A DNA stretch of 55,462 nt from an uncultured Clostridia bacterium (GTDB lineage Bacteria; Bacillota; Clostridia; Saccharofermentanales; Saccharofermentanaceae). Shown piece by piece: positions 34,552-43,991 of the stretch. Made by a program: the position numbers and the translations under genes. Numbering within the stretch: the stretch's first letter is position 1; every line of letters begins with the position of its first letter. The notes below the pieces were generated by a model that saw nothing but the letters and a program-made list of their open reading frames with translations, ran no database searches and was not told the DNA's origin. The DNA is taken from the NCBI GenBank assembly GCA_905235455.1, contig CAJOLL010000004.1, forward strand, positions 1-55,462, written 5' to 3'.

Positions 34552-35916
34552 ATGGCGAAAAAAATGTGGGCAGGAAGATTTGAGAAGGCGACCGATAAAG
34601 CGGTTAATGATTTTAATTCATCTCTTCCCTTCGACTGCAGAATGTATAAGCAGGATATCGAGGGCTCCGTCGCTCATAGCAGGATGCTCGCAAAGCAAGG
34701 CATCATCTCCCAAGAAGACGCAGACTCTATCAAGAGCGGCCTTCTTTCCATCCTCGACGATATCGAATCCGGGAAGCTGACTTTTGATTCCGATGCGGAA
34801 GATATTCATATGTTTATCGAAGAAGAGCTCACCAACCGAATCGGCGATGCCGGAAAACGTCTTCATACAGGTCGTTCCAGAAATGACCAGGTTGCCCTGG
34901 ATCAGCGTCTTTACGCAGTCGATGAAGCCAAGGAGATCCGGTCACTTCTCGGGCGGCTTCGCGATACACTCATTGACCTCGCCAAAAACAATACCGACAC
35001 CTATATGCCGGGTTACACGCATCTTCAGCGCGCCCAGCCTATTACTTTTGCCCATTATCTGATGGCATATATCCAGATGTTCGGCCGCGATATGGATCGT
35101 CTTGACGAAGCCGTTTCAAGAACCAACATCTCTCCTCTCGGCTCCGGCGCACTGGCCGGTACCACTTATCCTTTGGACCGTAAATTCGTCGCAGATCAGC
35201 TGGACATGAACGGTGTCACCCTCAATTCTCTTGACGGCGTCGCCGACCGTGACTGGGCCATCGAGCTGGCATCGTTTGCTTCACTTCTCATGATGCATCT
35301 TTCCCGTCTTTCCGAGGAGATCATCCTTTATTCTTCCCAAGAATTTAAATTCATTGAACTGGATGATGCTTACTCCACCGGATCTTCCATGATGCCGCAG
35401 AAAAAGAACCCGGATGTCGCCGAGCTTGCCAGAGGAAAGACCGGTCGCGTTTACGGTGACCTGATTTCTCTTCTTGTCACAATGAAGGGACTGCCGCTTA
35501 CTTATAACAAAGACATGCAGGAAGTGCAGGAAGCTCTCTTTGACGTGATCGATACCATTAAGGGAGTCCTGGTTCCCTTCACCGGTATGATCAAGACCAT
35601 GAAGCTTAGAAAAGACAATATGGAAGCCGCGGCTCTCGGCGGTTTCACCAACGCGACTGACCTTGCGGACTATCTGGTAAGAAAGGGCATCCCGTTCAGA
35701 TCTACACACGAGATCTCCGGAAAGCTCGTTCACTACTGCATCGAGCATAATACGACATTGGAAAAGCTCTCTTTGGATGAATTCAAGCAGTTCTCCGACC
35801 TTATCGAAGAAGATGTCTACGATGCGATTTCCCTGAAAACCTGCGTAAACAAGCGCACAATCACAGGAGCACCGGCTCCGGAAACTGTTAAGAAAGCATT
35901 GGATTCCTTAAGATGA
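34552..35916 (+). CDS. argH: Argininosuccinate lyase
   Basis: ArgH splits argininosuccinate to arginine and fumarate. The 454-residue fumarase/aspartase-superfamily protein starts KKMWAGRFEKATD and contains the substrate segment HTGRSRNDQV, TYMPGYTHLQRAQPITFAHYL, and the superfamily signature GSSMMPQKKNPD with the catalytic serine loop. Length is standard. An AAGGCAGGG site precedes the ATG. The GGDEF gene follows on the same strand after 48 bases. Confidence 0.97.
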   Translation: MAKKMWAGRFEKATDKAVNDFNSSLPFDCRMYKQDIEGSVAHSRMLAKQGIISQEDADSIKSGLLSILDDIESGKLTFDSDAEDIHMFIEEELTNRIGDAGKRLHTGRSRNDQVALDQRLYAVDEAKEIRSLLGRLRDTLIDLAKNNTDTYMPGYTHLQRAQPITFAHYLMAYIQMFGRDMDRLDEAVSRTNISPLGSGALAGTTYPLDRKFVADQLDMNGVTLNSLDGVADRDWAIELASFASLLMMHLSRLSEEIILYSSQEFKFIELDDAYSTGSSMMPQKKNPDVAELARGKTGRVYGDLISLLVTMKGLPLTYNKDMQEVQEALFDVIDTIKGVLVPFTGMIKTMKLRKDNMEAAALGGFTNATDLADYLVRKGIPFRSTHEISGKLVHYCIEHNTTLEKLSLDEFKQFSDLIEEDVYDAISLKTCVNKRTITGAPAPETVKKALDSLR

Positions 35917-35964
35917 TATAATCGCATCATAAATCGAATAAGCATGACAACGGAGGAAAGTGAT

Positions 35965-37860
35965 TTGGCACGTAAGAAAATTGCGCTGTTCATGAGTGAG
36001 ATCACCCAGGTTTTCCAGACAGAGTGCGGTAAAGCCATTATTGACATGGCCTCTCTTCGCGATATGGATGTTGTCATCTTTGCATCTTATGGTTCATATA
36101 CTTCACCATACGGACGCAATCTTCTTACCGAGATCGGTAAAAAGAGCATCCTCCGGTTGCCTGAATACTCCTCATTTGAGGCGATCATCGCCCTTCCCGG
36201 ATCGTTCGATATCAATGGCATGGACAGAGAATTTTACGAACTGGTCAAGACAAATGCTTCCTGTCCCGTGATCTTGCTTCAGACCGGTCACCCTGACTTC
36301 TATACAATATCTGTGGATAACCGAGATACCATGTACAAGATGACCCGTCACTTCATTGAAGTTCACCATTTCACCGACATCTGCTACATGTCCGGACCAT
36401 ACATGCATAAAGATTCCCCGGATCGCCTGCGCGGATTCGTCAATGCCATGCGCGACAGCGGCCTTTCAATTGAATCTAACACGATCTTCGAAGGCAATTA
36501 CTGGAGAAATCGAGGATCCAAAGCCCTGGACTTCTTTATGCAGGGACGAAGATCCTATCCTCAGGCCATCATATGCGCCAACGATTACATGGCACTTTCC
36601 ATCTGCGAAGAATTAAAAAAACGTGGCATTCGTGTGCCGGAAGATGTCTGTGTATGCGGATTGGACGGGATCAAGGAAGGTGAAGACACCACCCCCTCCC
36701 TGACGACCGTCACGCTTCGCCCCGAAAAGTTTGCAGAAGCCGCTTTCCAATTAATAGACGATATCAAAGCAGGAAAACAGCCTGAAAAGCAGATCACGAT
36801 CTCCAATGAGATCACATTCAGGGCAAGCTGCGGCTGCGGAAAACAGATCGTCAGCCACGATATCGACCAGATCTATAAAACGGTTGCCGATGAAGAATTT
36901 CTTCTTCGAGAAGCCGGACGTATCACCGCCGATTATCAAAACACACTCGATATCGACAGCACGCTGTCCGTAGCCACCTATTATTTCCATACCTTAAGAT
37001 GTGAGACAGGATTTATCTGTTACTGCGATGAGAATGATCCTGATTTTTCTTCAGATGAGCCGAAGAATCCTTTTACTGAATACATGATCCTTCTTCAGAT
37101 CATGGACGAAGCGAACCGCCGCCATGCACAAGTTGCCAATCTCACTTTTAAAAGAAGAAATCTTCTTCCTCTGGAATGCTTCGACACGGATGAGCCGGGT
37201 GTATATATCGTTTTCCCGCTGTTTTTCAAAAACAAGGCTTACGGATATCTCGTACTTAAGCCGAACGAAAAGCAATGGCCGAATTCTCTTACTTACACTT
37301 ATATAAGTACTCTGTCAACGGCGATTGAAAACTGCTATTACCAGAAGAAATTCAGTGCGCTTTCGGAGATTACGAAACTTTCTCAGACAGATGAACTGAC
37401 TGGTCTTAACAACCGCCGCGGTTTTGAAAATGCGCTTCAGGAGATTCTGACCAACGCACCGGAAGAGGCAGTCATCAGCATCGCAAGTATCGACATGGAT
37501 AACTTAAAGAGTATCAATGATATCCACGGCCATGCCGAAGGCGACTATGCCCTTTCCGAGATCGCCAAAGTGCTCACGAATTGTCTGAATGAAAATGAGT
37601 TTTGTGCACGTTTCGGCGGCGATGAGTTTTCTGCCGTGCTGATCTCTGATACCAAAGGACGCGGTGAAGAATTCTCATCTCAGGTGATCAGTATGCTGGA
37701 AGATATCTCCAGTTCTTCCGGAAAACCCTTTAACCTTCACGCCAGCATCGGCATTTCGGACTTAAAAGGCAGAGACACCGATCACATCATCACCTGTATG
37801 CAGGAAGCCGACGAGATCATGTACGCCCACAAAAGAGCATACAAATCCAAAAGGCCCTGA
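35965..37860 (+). CDS. LacI-type ligand-binding domain fused to a GGDEF diguanylate cyclase
   Basis: The 631-residue protein has a periplasmic-binding-protein-like domain of the LacI regulator class (about 1-285; note AIICANDYMALSICEELKKRGIRVPEDVCVCGLDG) but no helix-turn-helix. A middle region (about 285-455, GAF-like with a Cys-Gly-Cys pair at its start) follows, then a GGDEF domain with intact RFGGDEF and DMDNLKSINDIHGH. The usual inhibitory RxxD site just upstream is absent (NENE instead). There is no signal peptide or membrane helix, so it should sense a cytoplasmic ligand and make c-di-GMP. The start is TTG at 35965, eight bases after GGAGG (35952-35956); an upstream ATG precedes that site and is not used. 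Confidence 0.8.
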   Translation: MARKKIALFMSEITQVFQTECGKAIIDMASLRDMDVVIFASYGSYTSPYGRNLLTEIGKKSILRLPEYSSFEAIIALPGSFDINGMDREFYELVKTNASCPVILLQTGHPDFYTISVDNRDTMYKMTRHFIEVHHFTDICYMSGPYMHKDSPDRLRGFVNAMRDSGLSIESNTIFEGNYWRNRGSKALDFFMQGRRSYPQAIICANDYMALSICEELKKRGIRVPEDVCVCGLDGIKEGEDTTPSLTTVTLRPEKFAEAAFQLIDDIKAGKQPEKQITISNEITFRASCGCGKQIVSHDIDQIYKTVADEEFLLREAGRITADYQNTLDIDSTLSVATYYFHTLRCETGFICYCDENDPDFSSDEPKNPFTEYMILLQIMDEANRRHAQVANLTFKRRNLLPLECFDTDEPGVYIVFPLFFKNKAYGYLVLKPNEKQWPNSLTYTYISTLSTAIENCYYQKKFSALSEITKLSQTDELTGLNNRRGFENALQEILTNAPEEAVISIASIDMDNLKSINDIHGHAEGDYALSEIAKVLTNCLNENEFCARFGGDEFSAVLISDTKGRGEEFSSQVISMLEDISSSSGKPFNLHASIGISDLKGRDTDHIITCMQEADEIMYAHKRAYKSKRP

Positions 37861-37866
37861 TAAAAC

Positions 37867-39225
37867 TCAGTTTCTCATACTGTGGATCGGCGCAGGGATA
37901 CGTCCGCCTCTTGAGATGAATGCTTCGGAAGAAGCCGTATTTACTTCCATGATCGGCGCATATCCGAGAAGACCGCCGAATTCTACCTGATCGCCGACTT
38001 TCTTTCCCGGGACCGGGATCACACGGACTGCCGTCGTTTTGTTGTTAAATGTTCCGAGAGCCATCTCATCGGCAATGATACCGGAGATCGTAGAGGCCGG
38101 AGTATCTCCGGGGATCGCGATCATATCAAGACCTACGGAGCATACACAGGTCATCGCTTCCAGTTTTTCGAGACGCAAGAAGCCTTTTTCGGCCACTTCG
38201 ATCATTCCTTCGTCCTCGGATACCGGAATAAACGCACCGGACAAGCCGCCGACAAAAGAACTTGCCATCGTTCCGCCCTTCTTCACGGCATCATTAAGCA
38301 TCGCAAGAGCAGCCGTCGTGCCCCAGGCACCACAATGCTCAAGTCCGAACTCTTCAAGTATACGTCCGACAGAATCGCCGACAGCAGGTGTCGGAGCCAA
38401 TGACAGATCGATGATTCCGAAAGGAACATTCAGTCTCTGGGAAGCTTCTCTAGCCACAAGTTCACCTACACGTGTAATCTTAAAAGCTGCTTTTTTAATC
38501 GTCTCGGCAACCACGCCAAGGTCTTCTCCCTTTACGGTTTCAAGGGCAGCCTTGATTACGCCCGGACCGGAAATACCGACATTAATGACGCATTCCGGCT
38601 CACCGGGGCCGAGGAATGCACCCGCCATGAACGGGTTATCCTCAGGAGCATTGGCGAAAACAACGAGTTTGGCACAGCCGAGAGCATCTCTGTCTTTCGT
38701 TGCTTCCGCTGTCTTCTTGATGATCTCTCCCATGTCCCTTACGGCATCCATATTGATGCCGGAACGGGTCGATGCCAGATTGATCGAAGAGCACACATTA
38801 TCCGTCACAGAAAGAGCTTCCGGGATCGAGTCGATCAGCCGCTTATCAGAAACGGTATATCCTTTCTGTACCATCGCGGAGAATCCGCCGATAAAATTGA
38901 CTCCGCACTCTTTTGCGGCACGATCGAGAGTCTTAGCGAACATCGTGTAATCCTTTGCGCCGGAAGCTGCGGCAACAATGGAGATCGGAGTAACGGAGAT
39001 GCGTTTATTAACGATCGGTACTCTGTATTTTTCGGTGATCTCCTCACCCACTTTAACAAGATCCTTGGCATAGCGCGTGATCTTATCATAGATCTTCTGA
39101 CATGACTTTTCCGGCGTATCTGACGCACAATCCATCAGGCTGATGCCCATGGTGATCGTACGAACGTCCAGATGCTGTTCCTGGAACATGCGGACGGTTT
39201 CTAAAACTTCAAAATCAGTAATCAT
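37867..39225 (-). CDS. UPF0210 (DUF711, PFL-fold) family protein
   Basis: The 452-residue protein matches the UPF0210/DUF711 family, with [14 protein letters not shown] at the N-terminus, [32 protein letters not shown], and glycine-rich blocks such as [20 protein letters not shown] and [18 protein letters not shown]. Structures of this family show a pyruvate-formate-lyase-like barrel, but no reaction is established. No glycyl-radical motif is visible. It is 49 bases downstream of an ACT-domain gene; this pair is widely conserved, which implies a joint function. Confidence 0.9.
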   Translation of the reverse strand: MITDFEVLETVRMFQEQHLDVRTITMGISLMDCASDTPEKSCQKIYDKITRYAKDLVKVGEEITEKYRVPIVNKRISVTPISIVAAASGAKDYTMFAKTLDRAAKECGVNFIGGFSAMVQKGYTVSDKRLIDSIPEALSVTDNVCSSINLASTRSGINMDAVRDMGEIIKKTAEATKDRDALGCAKLVVFANAPEDNPFMAGAFLGPGEPECVINVGISGPGVIKAALETVKGEDLGVVAETIKKAAFKITRVGELVAREASQRLNVPFGIIDLSLAPTPAVGDSVGRILEEFGLEHCGAWGTTAALAMLNDAVKKGGTMASSFVGGLSGAFIPVSEDEGMIEVAEKGFLRLEKLEAMTCVCSVGLDMIAIPGDTPASTISGIIADEMALGTFNNKTTAVRVIPVPGKKVGDQVEFGGLLGYAPIMEVNTASSEAFISRGGRIPAPIHSMRN

Positions 39226-39274
39226 ATATTAACCTGCAATTCTTTAATATTCGAATAGATCTTCATAAAACGGA

Positions 39275-39565
39275 TCAGATGCGGTGCATGGCATAGAAAA
39301 GATCCGTGTGCTGGATACGGATGGAAACGCCAATCTCTTCGCCGACCTTGTCGAGCTTTTCGGAAAGCACTTTCATATCGGACTTAGCCGCCTTTAGATC
39401 AACGAGCATGATCATGGTGAAGATGTCATCTAAGATCGTTTGCGTGATATCATTGATATTCACGCCTTCTTCGGCTAGAAGAGCCGAGATCCTCGCGATG
39501 ATACCGACCGCATCGCATCCGACGACAGTAATGACCGCCTTATTTTTATCTTTTTCAGTACTCAT
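39275..39565 (-). CDS. UPF0237-type ACT domain protein, partner of UPF0210
   Basis: This 96-residue protein is a single ACT domain: VITVVGCDAVGIIARISALLAEEGVNINDITQTILDDIFTMIMLVD covers the first strand, helix and strand pair. ACT domains bind small ligands, usually amino acids, and regulate a partner. It resembles the first ACT repeat of GcvR. An AAGGAG site precedes the ATG. Adjacent UPF0210 downstream suggests it is the allosteric partner. Confidence 0.88.
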   Translation of the reverse strand: MSTEKDKNKAVITVVGCDAVGIIARISALLAEEGVNINDITQTILDDIFTMIMLVDLKAAKSDMKVLSEKLDKVGEEIGVSIRIQHTDLFYAMHRI

Positions 39566-39627
39566 AATGTGCTTCTCCTTTTTTACTCTATCATCAGGAG
39601 GGTCTCCCCTCTTATAGACCGTATGGA

Positions 39628-40362
39628 TCAGATCCGATAAGTCTTATTGATCTGCGCCAATTCAAAATCCCAGTCTCCGCATGCTCTCGCCTCAAGTTCG
39701 ACATCTTCTCTGTCATAGAACGGAACAAGATGGGAAAGGATCGTCTTTTTCACGCGAAGTGCTTTTGCACAGGAATAACATTCTTTCGGTGTTAAGTGGA
39801 GCATGTTCGGACGTCTGGCCGCTTCGATCTCGCCGCAGTCCATAATCGCAAGATCCGCATCATCCAGATATCCGGCAAACAGCGAGTCAACAGAAGCATC
39901 CGCCGTATAGACGAACACCTTCCCTTCATGCTCGACACGGATGCCGTAACACTCGACAGGATGACTGGTCCTGAAGAATCTGGCTTTCGCCCCGAAAAGC
40001 GGAAGCTCGGATTCGTGCCCGATATAACCGATCTTATATCCCCAGTCATTTGTAAGAGAATTGATCACACCTTCCGGTGTCTTCGGAGCAAAGATCGGGA
40101 CATTTTTAAAGACCATGCCATGCTTGGTATTCATGTCGATCGCATACCGCATGACCATAAGATCACTGTAATGATCGGCATGAAGATGAGAGATCAATAT
40201 TGCATCCAGACCATTCAGCGGAACATGGAGCTGCAGATTGGAAAACACACCGCTTCCGCAATCGATCAGGACTTTCTTGTCATTGATCGTCAGAAGATAG
40301 CCTGAAGCCGCCTGACCGGGGCCCGGATAACCGCCGCTGCATCCTAAGATCGTAACTTCCAT
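39628..40362 (-). CDS. Metallo-beta-lactamase-fold hydrolase
   Basis: The 244-residue protein has the MBL core: VTILGCSGGYPGPGQAASGYLL, VLIDCGSGVFSNLQL, the zinc motif SHLHADHYSD (HxHxDH), TSHPVECYGIRVEH and FVYTADASVDSLF with downstream His in LSHLVPFYD. The arrangement is that of RNase Z-like/phnP-like MBL proteins rather than beta-lactamases. Substrate unknown. It is near the UPF0237/UPF0210 pair with a 62-base gap. Confidence 0.85.
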   Translation of the reverse strand: MEVTILGCSGGYPGPGQAASGYLLTINDKKVLIDCGSGVFSNLQLHVPLNGLDAILISHLHADHYSDLMVMRYAIDMNTKHGMVFKNVPIFAPKTPEGVINSLTNDWGYKIGYIGHESELPLFGAKARFFRTSHPVECYGIRVEHEGKVFVYTADASVDSLFAGYLDDADLAIMDCGEIEAARRPNMLHLTPKECYSCAKALRVKKTILSHLVPFYDREDVELEARACGDWDFELAQINKTYRI

Positions 40363-40411
40363 AGATTCGTGTCCTTTACTTATAAACTGGCACGTCTATT
40401 TTACCATATCC

Positions 40412-42028
40412 TTAGGAGAATAGCTTATCCAAAAGCACTTCCGCCTGACGGATACCGTCAATGGCAGAACTCATGATCCCGCCGGCATATCCGGCTCCTT
40501 CTCCCGTCGGATAAATACCGGAAATACTGATGCTTTCGCCGTTTTCATTTCTTCTTATACGTACCGGCGACGAACTTCTCGTCTCTACCGCCGTCAGAAC
40601 CGCATCCGGATCATTAAAGCCGCGGATCTTTCCGTCTAACAGAGAAAGTCCCTCATCAAGCGTCTTTGCAACCTCTGAAGGAAGAATATCCCAAAGGTTA
40701 CTCATCGTTACGCCGGGAAGGTAGGAAGGCGCGACATTCCCCCATTTTTCCGTCTTCTTATGTTCATGAAAATCAGAAACTCTCTGCGCCGGCGCATAAT
40801 AGGTCTTCCCGCCTGCGGCAAAAGCCTTCTTTTCCAGATCCTGCTGAAACAGAATACCTGCATTCCAGGAAGTGTTCCCGAAGTCATGCTCATCCACACC
40901 GACGAGCATGGCAGAATTCGCATTTACTTTATCCCGGGCATACTCACTCATTCCGTTCGTAACCACACCTTCTCTTTCCGAAGATCCACAAACGACCTCG
41001 CCACCGGGACACATACAGAAAGAATAGAGTTTTCTTCCCGTGGAAGTTGCCGTGACCACCTTATAATTGGCAGGACGGAGGATCTCATTTTGATAGAGAT
41101 CTCCAAATTGAGATCTGTCGATATTTTCCTGAAGATGCTCGATCCTGACTCCGACGGCAAAAGGCTTAAGCTCGATCTCCACGCCCTTTTCATAAAGCAT
41201 GGTGAAGGTATCGCGCGCGCTGTGTCCGATCGCCAGGACAAGCGCATCACACGGGATCTTCTCGGGATCTTCACCGTTAAAAGAAGCACAATGCGTGATC
41301 GAAACAAGTTTTCCGCCGGCCACTTCAATATCACTGAGTTTCCTCTCGAAAAGCACCTTAACACCTTGGTTTTCAAGATCCTGCCGCATATTTCTGATAA
41401 CCTTACGCAGAAAATCCGTACCGATATGCGGATGGGATTCATAAAGGATCGATTTCGGGGCTCCGTATTTCACGAAAGTCCGAAGGACCAGCTCTCTTCT
41501 TTTATCCGAAACGCCGCTGAAGAGTTTTCCGTCGGAAAACGTGCCGGCGCCGCCTTCTCCGAACTGGACGTTTGAGCAAAGATCAAATATGCCGTCTTTC
41601 TTTAACCGCTCGATATCAGCCGCTCTTTTGTCCACATCTCTTCCCCTCTCCAAAAGGATCGGTTTGATCCCGAAGGAAGAAAGCGTAGCGGCGGCAAAAA
41701 GACCAGAAGGACCGCTGCCGCAGACGACGACCCTTTTTCCTGTTTTTTCGTCCGGTCTTTTAAGATCGGTCAGGCCGGGATGTTCGATCTCCTCCCGAAA
41801 GTCATGATCTGAAAAACGCACAGAAAGCACGACGCGGATATCGTTCTTATGGCGTGCATCGATGGACTTTTTCAGGAAACGGCAGTATCTGGGAAGTTTC
41901 TTATGCGATTTCTTTTCAAAGTATGCACGGACATCGCGATGATCCGTATAAGCAGAATCGCTCCTGGGGAACTTCTCATAAACGGCCAAAGGCACCGACA
42001 GCTGAATATCAGTTTCCAGAGTTCTCAC
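40412..42028 (-). CDS. FAD-dependent oxidoreductase of the uncharacterised YtfP/COG2509-like family
   Basis: The protein (538 residues from the GTG start) has an N-terminal ferredoxin-like region ending in KKSIDARHKNDIRVVL, the FAD Rossmann motif VVVCGSGPSGLFAAATLS, the family block NVQFGEGGAGTFSDGKL, and C-terminal YPTGEGAGYAGGIMSSAIDG. Substrate unknown. It partly overlaps the next upstream gene: I choose GTG 42028 (20-base overlap) rather than a TTG at 42076, which would add 16 residues and has no ribosome site. Confidence 0.75.
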   Translation of the reverse strand: MRTLETDIQLSVPLAVYEKFPRSDSAYTDHRDVRAYFEKKSHKKLPRYCRFLKKSIDARHKNDIRVVLSVRFSDHDFREEIEHPGLTDLKRPDEKTGKRVVVCGSGPSGLFAAATLSSFGIKPILLERGRDVDKRAADIERLKKDGIFDLCSNVQFGEGGAGTFSDGKLFSGVSDKRRELVLRTFVKYGAPKSILYESHPHIGTDFLRKVIRNMRQDLENQGVKVLFERKLSDIEVAGGKLVSITHCASFNGEDPEKIPCDALVLAIGHSARDTFTMLYEKGVEIELKPFAVGVRIEHLQENIDRSQFGDLYQNEILRPANYKVVTATSTGRKLYSFCMCPGGEVVCGSSEREGVVTNGMSEYARDKVNANSAMLVGVDEHDFGNTSWNAGILFQQDLEKKAFAAGGKTYYAPAQRVSDFHEHKKTEKWGNVAPSYLPGVTMSNLWDILPSEVAKTLDEGLSLLDGKIRGFNDPDAVLTAVETRSSSPVRIRRNENGESISISGIYPTGEGAGYAGGIMSSAIDGIRQAEVLLDKLFS

Positions 42029-43307
42029 CTGCCTTTTCAAAAGCGCAGGAACATCCGGCCAGAATTCCGGACGCAAATGCCCAGGTCAGGTTATATCCGC
42101 CACAGTCACCATCCACATCGAGGACTTCGCCACAGGCATAAAGCCCGGGAACCAGTTTGGATCCCATCGTATCCGGATCGAATTCATCGCAGTTGGCACC
42201 GCCGATCGTTGTCTGGGCAAACGCCAGGGACTTTGTCCCCAGCACAGGAAATTCCCAGTTGCGAAGGGTCGAGATGATCTTCTCGATATCTTGATCCGTA
42301 AGCGACAGGAGCGGCATCGAAAGCGGTCTGTCGAGCGCAGTCTTCACTATCATGGTCCCGATCTTCTGCGGAAGTATCGAAAGAAGGAGCTGATCGAGCG
42401 GTCTTGATCCGAAGTTTTTTCTTCGGGAAAAAAGTTCAACATGTATATTCTCAAGCATCATCTCATCAAAAAGACGGAGACAGACCTTCATCGGAACGCG
42501 CATGCGGTCTTTTCGGATCCTTCTTGCAACTTCACCGGAAACCTGAAGAACAGCAGGTCCGGAAAGCCCGTAATCCGTAAAAAGCACTTCTCCGAAATGT
42601 CCTGCGACGACATCACCATCGGCGACAAGAGTCAGATCTGCATCCAGACGAAGCCCGGAAAGTGCTTTTGTAACGGTATTCTCCGTTTCCAACTGGACAA
42701 TGGACGGTTTGGGGGCATATACCTTGTGGCCGAAAGAAGAAAGCCACTTATATCCGTCTCCGGAAGTGCCGAGATTCGGAGCACATGCACCTCCGCAAGC
42801 GACAATGACCTTTCGGGCAAAATAAGATCTTCCGTCCGCGCAGATTACTTTGAAATCATCTTCTTTTTTGATCGATTCAACTCCGGCCTCAGTAACCACT
42901 TCGACCGATTCCTCATCAAGTGCATATCGGAAAGCATCTACAACGGAAGCAGCCGTCTTGCTCATCGGAAACAGCTTATTTCCTTCAGATGTTGTAACGA
43001 TACCGATATCACTTAAAAAAGTAAGCACATCCTGCTGTGACACATGTGAAAACACTGTCATGGGAAAATCCTCCCGGCGGCAGTGAAAATGTGCCGGAGA
43101 CATCTCTTTATTGGAAAGATTGCATCGGCCGTTGCCCGTTGCAAGGACCTTCTTTCCTACCCTTTCATTCTTCTCGAGGATAAGGACATTCCCGTGCTCT
43201 TTTCCCAAAGCTTTCCATTCTTTCTGAAATGAAATCGCCGCACTCATGCCGGACGCTCCGGCGCCGACGATCAGAAGATCGTAGATTGTTCCGTCAATAT
43301 CACTCAT
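42009..43307 (-). CDS. HI0933-family NAD(P)/FAD-dependent oxidoreductase
   Basis: The 432-residue flavoprotein has LLIVGAGASGMSAAISFQ, the HI0933 signature KKVLATGNGRCNLSNK, a middle three-layer domain and the C-terminal GLYACGEVLDVDGDCGGYNLTWAFASGILAG. The family is described as flavin-dependent with unknown substrate. The start at 43307 follows GAGGA and lies one base after the CYTH gene stop. It is the first of two consecutive, overlapping FAD proteins. Confidence 0.88.
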   Translation of the reverse strand: MSDIDGTIYDLLIVGAGASGMSAAISFQKEWKALGKEHGNVLILEKNERVGKKVLATGNGRCNLSNKEMSPAHFHCRREDFPMTVFSHVSQQDVLTFLSDIGIVTTSEGNKLFPMSKTAASVVDAFRYALDEESVEVVTEAGVESIKKEDDFKVICADGRSYFARKVIVACGGACAPNLGTSGDGYKWLSSFGHKVYAPKPSIVQLETENTVTKALSGLRLDADLTLVADGDVVAGHFGEVLFTDYGLSGPAVLQVSGEVARRIRKDRMRVPMKVCLRLFDEMMLENIHVELFSRRKNFGSRPLDQLLLSILPQKIGTMIVKTALDRPLSMPLLSLTDQDIEKIISTLRNWEFPVLGTKSLAFAQTTIGGANCDEFDPDTMGSKLVPGLYACGEVLDVDGDCGGYNLTWAFASGILAGCSCAFEKAGENSGN

Positions 43308-43308
43308 C

Positions 43309-43977
43309 TTATTCCTCATTCATCAGTTTCAGGCATCGGGCAAGCTTAGATATCGCCAGCGGCTCACAATCGGCATTAGCTCTGATAATTTCACCAAGTC
43401 CGGTCACAGAAGCTACATCACCGAAAATGAGTTCGATCTCCATCTCACAGATCGGAAGGCTCTTTCCGCCTCCGTAGCAGGCGCCTGTATCAAGGCAGAT
43501 CTCGAGGATGCTTCCCTCAAACTCCGCGGTGATCACATGGCGCGTAAAGGCCGTTTTCGACAGTGTGACAAGGTCTTTTCCCATAAGCGGAACAAGCGTT
43601 GCAGCAAGGGTTTCATACGGATCCTGCGCATTTTTCGACGAAGCGAGAAAAAATCCGATATCAAACTCCGGCTTTTCCGTTTCAACATTCCATTCACAGC
43701 GACTGGTCAGACCCGAAAGAAGATTCGGATCCGAACCTGAAGGCAACGCAACAGGCCCTGTCTTTACGGTATGGATATAGTTCTCACCGTCGACATGGCG
43801 GATGCGGATCGTCGTTCCAGAATCCCTCAGCGACCGCTCGCGCGTATCCAGATAACGGTTTTCAAACACAAATGTTTTTTCGGAAATAATACGCAATGCA
43901 TCCAGAAACCACGGAGCTTCACTTGCGGCATAAAGGGTCTGCTGATTCGGAAAAGAAAGCTTCAACTCAGTTTCCAT
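43309..43977 (-). CDS. CYTH domain protein (triphosphate tunnel metalloenzyme)
   Basis: The 222-residue protein opens with METELKLSF, the E-x-E-x-K motif that defines CYTH enzymes. It continues with alternating charged strands (NRYLDTRERSLRDSGTTIRIR, YIHTVKTGP, CEWNVETEKPEF, EICLDTGACYGGG, CEMEIELIFGD) that line the tunnel. Relatives hydrolyse inorganic triphosphate or nucleoside triphosphates with Mg. A GGAGG site supports the start at 43977. It follows the DUF5711 gene by 14 bases. Confidence 0.88.
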   Translation of the reverse strand: METELKLSFPNQQTLYAASEAPWFLDALRIISEKTFVFENRYLDTRERSLRDSGTTIRIRHVDGENYIHTVKTGPVALPSGSDPNLLSGLTSRCEWNVETEKPEFDIGFFLASSKNAQDPYETLAATLVPLMGKDLVTLSKTAFTRHVITAEFEGSILEICLDTGACYGGGKSLPICEMEIELIFGDVASVTGLGEIIRANADCEPLAISKLARCLKLMNEE

Positions 43978-43991
43978 ACCGCCTCCGCTGA

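Noticed and set aside
34386-34583. 65-codon frame running into the argH start as a leader peptide
   Set aside because: No ribosome site, it crosses the promoter region and overlaps the argH start in another frame.
38039-38950. 303-codon open frame antisense to UPF0210
   Set aside because: Low-complexity Ser/Pro-rich translation without ribosome site, overlapping a confidently identified gene.
39758-42670. Recurrent AAAAGCACTT / AAGTGCTTTT words across the window as a dispersed regulatory motif
   Set aside because: Nearly all copies lie in frame as Lys-Ala-Leu type codons in genes, so preferred codons explain them; the exception is the repeat region after argG.
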